A stretch of 31,568 nt of DNA from Hymenoscyphus infarciens (lineage: Eukaryota; Ascomycota; Leotiomycetes; Helotiales; Helotiaceae). Position numbers and translations under genes: made by a program. The notes beneath the pieces are model-generated. The model saw nothing but the letters and a program-made list of their open reading frames with translations, was not told where the DNA came from and did not search any database. Shown in pieces: positions 10,037 through 19,221 of this stretch. The stretch is taken from contig LLCB01000479.1 of NCBI GenBank assembly GCA_001414345.1, positions 1 to 31,568 on the forward strand. The letters run 5' to 3'. Position 1 is the stretch's first letter; every line of letters begins with the position of its first letter.

Positions 10037-10301
10037 CTTGAAGTTTGCGTGAGATGTCGTCAAGAGGAGAGCACACGCGCGCGTGCGAAGCAATAGGTAG
10101 CAAGAGGTTGTGTTGAGGTTTGAAGACGATTGTTGTTTTGGAAGTGGCGGGACGAGGCTGATGTTAAGGTCTGAGGGACAGGGGTTCGGCTTGGCGAGGC
10201 TTTGAAATCTTGGGGCAGGTCAAGAGGTTTTGGATTGACAAACATCTGACAACTTCACAACTTCGCAGAATCTTCTCAAAGTTCAACCCAATTCCATCAA
10301 G
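10037..10301. promoter_or_regulatory. Shared bidirectional promoter tfb3/nudC
   Basis: This 265-bp interval separates the two divergent start codons and must hold both promoters. It includes a 17-bp alternating purine-pyrimidine, near-palindromic tract at 10071-10087 (GCACACGCGCGCGTGCG) that could adopt a Z-DNA-like form. No TATA box is obvious, as expected for housekeeping genes. Assigning it as a promoter is an inference from position. Confidence 0.6.
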
Positions 10302-11236
10302 ATGACCGACAAAGGTTTGCATTGTTTACTACCCTTCCATCCCTAGCTACCTACCACCAATGCGCAAAATAACCCATGATCTCCAAAAACTAACCCCACC
10401 ATCACCAGAACTCACCCCCCAAGAAGAAGCCGCAGCCCGCGCAAAAGAAGCAGAAGAACAAGCAGCACTCCCCTACAAATGGACCCAAACCATCACCGAC
10501 TTAGACATCACAGTCGAGATCCCGGGAAACCTAAAGGGTAAAGATTTAAACGTGGAAATCAAGAAGAATAGTCTATTACTAGGAATCAAAGGCCAAGATC
10601 CAATTATAAAAGTACCTCATTCTGCCTCCCCATCCTACCTCATATCCATTCACAAACTAACTCTTTTGTCTTCCTAGGGCTCCCTCTCCCATCCAATCCT
10701 AACCGACGAATCAACCTGGACCCTCACATCATCCCCCTCAGGCGTTAAGATTCTCGAACTCCACCTCGACAAAAGCAACAAAATGGAGTGGTGGGGCAGC
10801 GTAATCGAAGGAGCACCCCAAATAGACGTCACAAAAATCACACCCGAAAGCAGTAAACTCGGCGATCTAGATGGAGAAACGAGGGGCATGGTGGAGAAAA
10901 TGATGTACGATCAACGACAGAAGGAGATGGGGAAACCAACTAGTGATGAGCAGAAGAAGGTCGATATGTTGGAGAATTTTAAGAAGCAGGTATGTTTTTT
11001 TGCAGTTTTTGTTGCGGTTTGTTTTTTGTGTGGGGGTTACTTGGGACGGTTTGAGGCTGATTATGTGCCCGTGTGCATTTCTTGCTGTTTGTTTTGCGTC
11101 GGGATTTGGGAAGGATGGGCCATGGTGGTTTGGGGTCCTATGGATGGAATGGTGGAATGGCAAATGAGTGAAGATAGAAGGCTGATTCATGGTGTAGCAT
11201 CCGGAGATGGATTTCAGTAAGGTCAAGATGGGTTGA
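10302..11236 (+). CDS. nudC: NudC-family nuclear movement protein (CS domain)
   Basis: Four exons (10302-10314, 10409-10611, 10678-10989, 11198-11236) encode 188 residues. Introns 1 and 2 have CTAAC branch points close to their acceptors. The first exon is only 13 bp. The CS/p23-like domain (about residues 23-110) carries [16 protein letters not shown], then [10 protein letters not shown] and WWGSVIEG. The C-terminus ends [12 protein letters not shown], matching the family's usual end and supporting the tiny last exon. NudC proteins act as Hsp90-linked chaperones and stabilise the dynein-regulator LIS1/NudF, so a role in nuclear migration along microtubules is expected. The third intron (208 bp) is long for this organism. 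It converges on swp1. Confidence 0.95.
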
Positions 11237-11979
11237 GGTGGGCAGTCTGCGGGGTCACGAAGTTTACGAGAAAATTGTTACGATGGCATGACATACCCAA
11301 GCCAGGTCGGGGGATTTGGCAATAAAAAGCGATATCCGAGCAATTAAATTATCAGACACAACGGTTCGCCCGAAGGAAACCTGGAACCCAGGGCTTACTT
11401 CTTCAACGACGAATCAGAACAAATAATGAGTACTACAAATCAAGACTTTCAATATTTGACTTGTTATCAAAATTCATGAGTTCCAAAGTTTGTAAGAGCT
11501 TGACAATGGACTATACAAGCGTAAGTAAATAATTATAACCTTCTGGTACAATTTTATATTGTCCTGAATACTTTGGGCAATTGGAATTGAAAGGTTAGAA
11601 CAATGTAAAATACTAACTTCAAGAACAATGACTGAAATTACTGTTGGATATCAGAACAAGAGAGAAAGGTGACGTAATCCCGAAGTACACTGTACTTGCT
11701 GCCGCCTTTGCTGTCCTCCAGAGGCTCAGTCTTTTCCTCTACACAAAAAGGGAAAGCAAGGGGGTTGGCCAGTAGTACTCTAAGCTCTTACGAGGGAAGT
11801 TTTTTGTAACACCTTGTGACCTTGATGATTCCCCGTATTTGTTTGATAATTTCGTGTTGTACATTTACAATATACCACCAGCATACAGCTATCCCCTCAA
11901 GTTTTAAAGTTCCAATGCTTTTGAGGACTCCCTTTTGTACTCTTCAATTCCCCAAATTTTCTCTCCCCAATTCAATTCT
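11237..11979. other. Intergenic between convergent nudC and swp1
   Basis: No gene is seen. It holds the two 3' flanks. A short segment at about 11551-11604 resembles, in inverted orientation, one at about 13536-13591 on the other side of swp1. They share TTTGGGCAATTG / TTTGGGGCAATTG and TTAGAACAATG. Confidence 0.5.
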
Positions 11980-13018
11980 TTACCTCTCACCAGCAAGACG
12001 ACGACTCTGAACCTCAGACAAAGCCTTGCTTCCACTAAGGAAAGTAACAAGTCCAATAACTCCAGCAAAAGGCAGCATCTTGAACAAACTCCAGTTATAA
12101 TAGTAAAGGAAGAAGATCCCCTCCATTCCCAAAATCGAGCTGAAGAAAAGCCCGTGAGAGACTGGTGCGGAGGAGGTGGCTTTCGAGAGATCGGAAAGGT
12201 TGGCTCCGAGGAATGCCCACTGTATTTCATTAGCATAAATACCCTACTTCTTCCTAGAATTGAATAACATACCGCTCCAAAGAGGATTGGGACTGTAGCC
12301 AAAACTGCGACAGCGAAGAAGAGTGAAATAATCACTGGTCCGCTCTTAGCATCTTCCTTGAAGATATGGTTGATCTCCCCCAATTGACCATATCTCAATG
12401 GCTTCTCGTATTTTGGTTGTGGAACATTAGGATCGGTCTTGATATCTAGGTTGAAAACGTGGTTGCTGAATGCTTGAGAGGTACCGAAGGATGCGAGAAG
12501 GAGGGTGGCTCGGAGGGGTTGGGAGGATGTGAGTAACTGAACTGGCAGATCTTTTTGAGACTTTTGAATGCTCGTTAGCTTATGCGCATATTAATGGGAA
12601 GTTTTTGTACATACCAAATCGACCTTGCCTTTTCCGCTGTCCTTGGTGATTAGAGGGAATGTTTCTTCTAATCCTGTATCTTGGTCTCGGAGGAGGAGGA
12701 AAGCTTGATGTGGTCTTTTAGCCTTGCCATTCTCGGTGGCTGTTAAGACGATCTTGAGAGTATCGGTTTGGCCAAGAGTAACTGGTTTCGAAAGCGGAAC
12801 ATGGTCGGATAATCTGTCGGATCTGGGTCAGTACAATTGAACCTGAATTGGAAATGTATGGAATGGGAAATAACGTACTTGTCTTTAAATGCGCCTCCAG
12901 CAGCTCCCTTTGCACTGACTGAGATGACTGCCTCGTCGAAATTCCATGATGAAGCTGCCTCTGCAAATCCTGCACCTAGCACCAGTATGGAGGGCAATAA
13001 GGAACGGAGAAATCTCAT
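11980..13018 (-). CDS. swp1: SWP1/ribophorin II, oligosaccharyltransferase subunit
   Basis: Four exons on - (13018-12879, 12813-12615, 12560-12273, 12219-11980) encode 288 residues, the usual fungal length. Introns are 53-65 bp with clear donors (GTACGT, GTATGT, GTATGT) and CTGAC/GCTAAC/GCTAAT branch points. The protein has a signal peptide (about residues 1-22, ending FAEAA), a lumenal beta-rich part, and three C-terminal membrane spans. The family-typical WAFLGANLSDLS block starts the last exon. It belongs to the oligosaccharyltransferase complex that transfers the lipid-linked glycan to Asn-X-Ser/Thr in the ER lumen. It should be essential. Confidence 0.95.
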
Positions 13019-14315
13019 GATTGGAGATGTTGTGGTTTGGAGCTTTGGAGCTTGAAGCCGCGTACCTCACTTGTGAACACCTTTCTGAAGGCAGCGGGCT
13101 TGGTCGGCAAGGGTTACCGTATCAGCCTTTTGGGTCGGATGAACTTAATTGGGGCCCCTTAATTGCGGGATGCTCAAGATGAACCTCCACCTTTCACCTC
13201 GCACCTCGACTCTTCTCGATGAATTCACATGCACCAAGTCTAAAATGAGACTACGAGGTCATATTCCAACCAGGAATCATGTCTCTCCTCAGCACCTGAT
13301 GAGAAAATAACAATGCTCACTTTTCTACACGACGACGTATTTTCAAGTTCTAAGCTTTCGCGAGTAATATTCATATCAATTGTATTTTGGCACAGATAGA
13401 CTAACAAGAGACTAGAGGGCGTGGACGTGTTTGCATGTCAAGTACTGCTCGAAAAATAGTACTTGGCTCAACATTGTAAATAGCTCGATGTACCAACGTT
13501 CCATGTATTGCCCAAAATACTTTGGGACAATCGAACTTCATTGTTCTAAGCCACCCAGGTTGATATTCACAATTGCCCCAAATACTTAGGGTTTCGATTA
13601 CTCTAGAAAGTTTGAACAACGAGCTAGATTGGAACCTCGAGCGGCACTCGAGCGTTTACTGCCGCTTTTATTGTCTATCGCAACAACTTTGCTGGTCCAT
13701 ATCAAATTTCAAGCCTTGTATGCCAATAAGCACTACTGGGTGCCTGAAAACCATTGAATAGAGGTTATTCTCTTTGGTTCTCCTCTTGCTCAGCCAGCTA
13801 GCTATAGACTTCTGTCTCTCATAAGAGCTGCAAGGCCTTGTTCGGGTTTCTTCACTTATTTCAGTTGAGCTATCTTTATGGCAATATGAAAAACATTCTT
13901 TAGAATGCTTGAAACAATTAGCAAACTGAAATATCGATTCTTTTTAATGTTCTCAAGCAATATCTATGATTGTGTCAGGATTCTTGGATGCAGGGAGTTG
14001 CAGAACAATGCCAGCCCTGCTCCTGGTTTGCTATTCACCCAAGAGACTTTGAGGACATCATTTAACCTCTAAAATCATTGGCCCCATTGTGTGGCTTAAC
14101 AGGTCACACTGCCACTTGCACTTGCAGAGTGTGGTCAATGCAGTCGGGAGTAGCGACGACAAATACAGGCAGGAGCGACCTGACCAGAACTAATCCAACT
14201 CAATCCCAAACTCTTCTCTCTCCCAAACTCTTCTCTCAACAATCCAGTCATCAAAACCCGAAAAACAAATCCACTCCTTCTTGATACTTCAGATCACGCC
14301 ACCCTCCTCAACACC
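13019..14315. other. Intergenic region between swp1 and a surface-protein gene
   Basis: No gene is recognised in about 1.3 kb. It must hold the divergent promoters of swp1 and the gene at 14316. A near-palindrome at 13507-13531 (ATTGCCCAAAA...TTTGGGACAAT) and a related string at 13570-13591 are the only structures I noted. A frame at 13401-13619 (-) merely overlaps these repeats. Confidence 0.5.
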
Positions 14316-15532
14316 ATGAAGTCCATCATGAACTTCGTTACCCTCCTCCTCTCTATCCTCACATTCAGTTTCACCATCACCGCCATAGAGGTCCACGAAC
14401 GATCAATTGTCAATCGTCAACAGTCACCGTCTGCCAAACCATGGGATGTTGGAACTATCGCCGGCAGCGTCGCTAGCTCTGTTGTTGCCGGAGCCAACTC
14501 TATTGTTGCTGGAGGAAATAGTCAACTGAACAGCATTTCAAGCGACCTCAATCATGCAACCAGTGTTTGGGGTCAAGGAGGAACCAGTGTCATCGATCAA
14601 GCAAGCAGTGCTATAAGCGATGGAGCTGCGTGAGTAAACCTTCCCATTCTTCCCTTTCAAATTTCACCAGTCACCAGTGGCGGTCGGTTGGAAACGTTCT
14701 TGATTATCTCGGACAACCGCTGATTATTCTAAACTACCTCGCACAACATGAGATATTGTGTGAGTTAGCCTGGGATAATCAGTATTTGGGCTTTATCGTT
14801 CTCCTAGATCGTTCGTACAATAGAAATCAAACACTGCTCTCCGCCACGAGTACCTACACCCTCTGATGAGTGGCCGGGAGCAAGTTTCTTCTTTCCTCGC
14901 TGCCTTCAGCAACTGAATTAACGAGTAAAACATATGCTAATTCGTTGAAGGGGAGCAACGAACGATGTAGGACAGGCAAATAGTGCGGTCAGTTCCGGAC
15001 TCGCAGGAGTCACGAGTACCGTCGCCCAAGCCGGAAGTTCAATCAGCAGTCAAGTTGCTAGTGCTACAGGCGCTTTGGCAAGTGGAGTCAGTAGTATTCT
15101 CTCTGCAGCAAGCAGCGGTAAGTCTCAAATGTTCTGAGCATTCCTTCTTCTTTTACTACTTTTGTGAAGCTCTTCTCATAAACAATTCCTTTATATTCGC
15201 TATTCTTCAAAAAGATTCAAGAGAATGAGAAGCTTGATTTCCTAAACTCCAGAACCCTCTAGAAGAACACTTTCAATTGCCCGACTGTCTTCAGCACATT
15301 TGTAAACAAGTAAACTGACTCTGAAGTTTTAGGAGCAAATGCAGGAAACAGTGCAGCATCAAGCACGATCACCACCGCCCCCCACAGTAGTGAATCCAGT
15401 TCTGGATCGGCATCACAATCTGCAACAACAACCTCTTCGAAACCTTCTGGAGCAATTTCGTTGATGCTGGGTGGAGAATACATCTGTGGTGTTATTCTCA
15501 GCATTGCAATGGCGTTCATGGTCGCTCTCTGA
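14316..15532 (+). CDS. GPI-anchor-type Ser/Ala-rich cell-surface protein
   Basis: Three exons (14316-14629, 14951-15117, 15333-15532) encode 226 residues. The phases join cleanly: GC plus G, then G plus GA. It has an N-terminal signal peptide (about residues 1-23). A low-complexity middle of Ser/Ala/Gly/Val repeats follows (SVASSVVAGANSIVAGG, SSGLAGVTSTVAQAGSS). The tail is Ser/Thr-rich, then a small-residue site near SKPSGA and a hydrophobic C-terminus (about residues 202-226), as GPI-anchored fungal wall proteins have. No catalytic domain is seen, so a structural or adhesive wall role is only inferred. Introns 1 and 2 (321 and 215 bp) are long. Intron 1 carries a dispersed repeat also found at about 17344-17595. 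Confidence 0.85.
14677..14826 (+). repeat. Dispersed repeat, copy A (inside an intron)
   Basis: This segment aligns in the same order with 17344-17595. Shared blocks are GTGGCGGTC..TGGAAAC, then a GATTATTC.AAACTAC block, then ATAATCAG.ATTT.GGCTTT followed by TAGATCGTTCGTA or its variant. Copy B is about 100 bp longer in the middle. CTGATTATTC and GGATAATCAG are inverted within copy A, so a small hairpin-forming element is possible. It lies wholly within intron 1 of the gene at 14316. Confidence 0.6.
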
Positions 15533-16123
15533 GTGTAGTATGTTTCGACATTGCCCTGGTTGAGTTATGCATCATACCTAAAATATTGATCGTTGATTTG
15601 ACAGTCAATCACCATCGTCAGTCAGTCTTGGATTATCCACAATTTGGGGTGGAGATAAAGAGACAATGTAATCGAGCTTCCAAGACGAAAATAAGATCCA
15701 TTGTTCTCTCAAAACTTTTGCTGTGAAGTTGCCATTTCTCTTGGCGGGCTTGAATCAATGTCTAACTTCAAAACCATCCAACAAAGACAACTGTGTGTGG
15801 GCTTGTCAACAATGGATTTGTGATTAGGGAAGTGCCCCAAATATAGAAGCACCTTTTTGAAAGCTTAGGGGTGGTGATTCAATAAAATTCATTGTTGGCT
15901 TTGTATTTTCCTAAGACTATGAATCATGGTACTAGAGTATAAGAGTTAAACATTCCCTAGGTAATCGCATTCAACAACTGCCTTCAAAAGTACACGAGCC
16001 GGTCTTGTAGCAAACACTGTCACTTACCACTCCTTTATTCCTACTCGTTGACGAGCATATCATACGCAGCATATTATCTCTACACTTATTTATTCGAAAG
16101 GTTCTAAAATCAAAATCTTCAAA
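15533..16123. other. Intergenic, promoter of the gene at 16124
   Basis: No gene is recognised. It holds the 3' flank of the surface-protein gene and, presumably, the promoter of the downstream same-strand gene. Confidence 0.5.
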
Positions 16124-16633
16124 ATGAAGTTCAACATCTGTACACTTTCAATTCTCGCTCTGTGCACTATTTCTAGTGCACTTACAATTCCACGAGCGTC
16201 TCAAGATTCTATCGCTGAGAAGTTCGATAGAACGGTTTCGGCGTTCATGGAAAGAGCCATACAACCAACGCCAACCACCCAAGCCATTGCACCCTCAAAT
16301 ACTGCCTCCGTTTCAGCCTCAACCACAACCAGCGCTCCAACTCCGACCGGACGTACACCCATCAAGGACAAGCAGCTTGGAATAGTCTTCATGTATGTTG
16401 GTATCGGACTTGGTGCGTTTACCGTGATTGCGATGATTGGAGGAGCGGTCGCTGGGATGCGATGGATGGCTCAGACTAAAAAGTCTAATGATATTCATTT
16501 GAAGAAGGCTCATGAGACTTTGCATACTTTGGAAAACCGCAGGAGATTTGGGAGTAATGTCGGGTCGGTGCCTTCGATGCGTTCGATGCCTGCGAGGCTT
16601 TCAAAGCCTCCGAGGGTGGCTTCAAGGGTTTGA
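16124..16633 (+). CDS. Single-pass Ser/Thr-rich membrane protein
   Basis: This intronless frame encodes 169 residues. A signal peptide (about 1-19, ending ISSA) precedes a short pro-like segment. A Ser/Thr/Pro-rich stretch (about 47-78) that would be heavily O-mannosylated follows. One transmembrane helix lies at about 85-111 (GIVFMYVGIGLGAFTVIAM), then a basic Ser/Arg/Pro-rich cytosolic tail. This type I layout resembles fungal cell-surface sensors and small mid2-like proteins, but I see no family motif, and the extracellular part is short. It is tandem with the other secreted surface protein upstream. A TGA at 16631 ends it cleanly. Function is unknown. Confidence 0.8.
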   Translation: MKFNICTLSILALCTISSALTIPRASQDSIAEKFDRTVSAFMERAIQPTPTTQAIAPSNTASVSASTTTSAPTPTGRTPIKDKQLGIVFMYVGIGLGAFTVIAMIGGAVAGMRWMAQTKKSNDIHLKKAHETLHTLENRRRFGSNVGSVPSMRSMPARLSKPPRVASRV

Positions 16634-17833
16634 GGGAGCTGGGTTTTTAGCGTAACCACTCTGAGATGAATCACGATTCAGGGAGAGAGAGAGTGGGCTT
16701 GCCCGTTTATGATAATGGAGTTAATTATGCTGAGTTTTTTGAGTTTTGAGGCATTTGTGATGTTGGTGACTTTACGACTGATTTCGAGTGTTGATCAACT
16801 TAGCCGTTCTTCGAATTGAAGTATAATTGCTTGCCTTGAATGCACATTCCCCCAATCCATTGCGACAATGCGTTGTTACAATTTGTGGGGGTCCGTTTTG
16901 AGAACCATCGGCGGGGAAGTTGCGAACTCATTTCTTTAAGTTCCCTGGCATTAAAGGAATGAGCCGGTAAGATTTATTCATTGCGGAATCGGCCAATCAC
17001 GTTACTTTTATAGTATTAAGTATTGAATCTAGTAAGTCAAGCTGAAAAGCTATAATTTTCGAGAGGACTTAGGTTAATTAACTTAACTAATTAAAGTCTT
17101 GGAAGGTATGTAGTAGTAGGTACTCATTTAATTAACATTTATTTATCTAAATATTCTAGACAGTTTAGAGAACTTACGTTATTTCAACGGACTAACAAGG
17201 TTGATTTTAGCGAATTTAGTTTTATTATGGACAGAATTGGTATTCTCATCCCTCCTTACCACCCGTGGACTCTCTGCTATAAATAGTCCTGATGTAGTTC
17301 ATTCAATATCCTATGGTTCGCCAGTGGGTGGGTGTAGCGATTCGTGGCGGTCAGTGGAAACATGGTACCATATTATCTTAGAGTCACCGATTATTCGAAA
17401 CTACTTCGGGCACAGAAACTCGTTGAACCTAATGCGCTGAAGTAAAAAAAAAAAAAATAGATGAGAGACAGATGAAAAAGTACTTGGGCGGAGTAGATCC
17501 TCTCATTGCCTACTTCACACGCATTGTACGAGCTGGCCTCGAATAATCAGCATTTAGGCTTTGGCATTCTTCTAAATCGTTCGTATGAAAATAACATACC
17601 ACCCTGGTGCTTCTCCAGGACAATTTCCCCAGAATTCATCAGAGGATAGATGTATATGAAGTTTGAAATAGGGTTACACTGGGAAATTAGTACCACAATC
17701 TGGCTCCCTTGCGAACTGGTGAGCCCTGATGTAGATAATGAAAAGTGTGACTCCTGGCCAAATATTCTTGAAACTGAAACCAAACCAAAGATGGAAGAAA
17801 CGAATCCCGGTAATTTTTTATATAAGAGTCAAC
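16634..17833. other. Intergenic region with repeat copy B
   Basis: No gene is recognised between the convergent genes at 16124 and 17834, apart from the repeat at 17344-17595. The part around 17000-17160 is AT-rich. GGCCAATCAC at 16991-17000 is a CCAAT-type 10-mer that also occurs, inverted, twice upstream of png1. Confidence 0.5.
17344..17595 (+). repeat. Dispersed repeat, copy B
   Basis: This is the longer partner of 14677-14826, sharing its ordered blocks. Its left part runs from GTGGCGGTCAGTGGAAAC to GATTATTCGAAACTACTTCG. Its right part runs from AATAATCAGCATTTAGGC to TAAATCGTTCGTATG. The central insertion of about 100 bp contains an A13 run. No coding frame is supported. Confidence 0.6.
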
Positions 17834-18655
17834 TCAATTCTCACAGGCCGCGCTCGACAAAAACTTCTTCCGATTCGCCACAGCAACCCTCACCTCATAC
17901 TCACCCTCCTTTCCCACATCCTCCAACTCCTCATACTTAAACCCCTGTCTCTCCTCAAACTCCCTAGCATTATCACCCACCTCCATCCCCTCCAATTCGA
18001 CACGCCCACCTTCTCTTCTTAAATTCCTCGGATCATCTACCACATATAGAGTTTCCAACTTCTTATACCCCGCGCCTGTACCATGTCTCCTCGCCCTGTT
18101 CATCACACCTCTCTTCAACAGCGGGAAATCCGTCGCCTCGACGGTCGACCTACAAAATATGGCCCTCGTCAAGTGAAAAAACGCCAAAAATCTCACCTCC
18201 TCCAAGTCTCGCCCAACACTCTCCTTCACATCCGTGACACGGCTTATACGATGACATTTCCAGGTATTCACTCCACCACTAACTCGCTTCCATATAGTTT
18301 TCCACCGACATTCGGGCCCGAAATAGAGGATATCACCACCTGGCAGATCAGCGAATAGGTTCGGGGAATCAAAAACGAGACGGTAACGTGCAAGTCCTAT
18401 TTGTCGGGATTCGTGGCAAACGAAGAGGGCTGTGGGAGCCGGGTGGTTGTTCTTTCGCAGGAAGGATAGATCGTGGGTGTTTGTCGGAGGTGATACGACG
18501 AGGGTTCGTGGGCCGGGGAGGGAGAAGAGCCAGATTTGATGGCGGATTTCGGTAGGAAGGTTGGGGAAGCAGGGGAATGTTAGGGATGCGGGGTTGGAGT
18601 CTTGTTCGCCCCCTTCTAGTTTTTGTTCGTGGCCTGCTTCCGTAGTTTCTGCCAT
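17834..18655 (-). CDS. 2EXR-domain protein
   Basis: This single-exon frame encodes 273 residues. A 2EXR domain occupies about residues 27-115. It begins F..FPNLPTEIRHQIWLFSLPGPR, has the middle FVCHESRQIGLARYRLVF, and ends with an ILYFGPE strand; the two E-x-R pairs that name the family are present (TEIR, HESR). These proteins are abundant in filamentous ascomycetes, especially Leotiomycetes and Sordariomycetes, and resemble F-box-like scaffolds, but no biochemical role is established. The C-terminal half is charged and unremarkable. It is downstream of trk1 on the same strand, 566 bp away, so it likely has its own promoter. Confidence 0.9.
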   Translation of the reverse strand: MAETTEAGHEQKLEGGEQDSNPASLTFPCFPNLPTEIRHQIWLFSLPGPRTLVVSPPTNTHDLSFLRKNNHPAPTALFVCHESRQIGLARYRLVFDSPNLFADLPGGDILYFGPECRWKTIWKRVSGGVNTWKCHRISRVTDVKESVGRDLEEVRFLAFFHLTRAIFCRSTVEATDFPLLKRGVMNRARRHGTGAGYKKLETLYVVDDPRNLRREGGRVELEGMEVGDNAREFEERQGFKYEELEDVGKEGEYEVRVAVANRKKFLSSAACEN

Positions 18656-19221
18656 TGTGCTCGTTATATTGTGCAGAAAAGGGCTTTGCTGTGTCGGATC
18701 CTCGAAGTTCTCGAGAAAGAATCAATGTGAGTGTGATGTTGAGGGAACTGTGTATGGAATGCACATGGAATCCTTGAAGATCGTGCCGGCCAAACCTCGG
18801 GTTTCTGGTTAACTGATGGGAATCCAAAACTAAGCAACTAAGCAACCGAAGATGTGGTATTTGAAGGAACTAGCCAAGATATATTTGTATCTAAATCTCT
18901 TCTAGTTACGACTTCCTCTGTCTTGTCTAAAACCCCGAAAAAGACGGAAAAACGAAGATTGCGAGAAACTAAAGGCAAAAAGCAAAATACTTCTCTCGTA
19001 CTCATCTCCCGCTTCTCCATAGAGATGATGTTGTGGTAAGCTCTTAGGACATCTTACAACCATCGAAATTTAGAAGGTCATAGTGAAACCTGTGAATAAC
19101 AACGGATGTGAAGCACCGAAAGTCCTGGTCTTAGGAAGGAAAAGTGGCAGCAGGCAGATCAGGAGAGAACGGGAACACTTCCCCGTCCTTGGTGCCACTT
19201 TCCTTGTCCACAAGATCACAC
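18656..19221. other. Intergenic between trk1 3' end and 2EXR gene
   Basis: No gene is seen. It holds the 3' flank of trk1 and the promoter of the 2EXR gene (both on -). A GTAAGT string directly at the trk1 stop and a CACAG acceptor-like string near 19091 leave open an alternative last trk1 exon. Confidence 0.5.
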
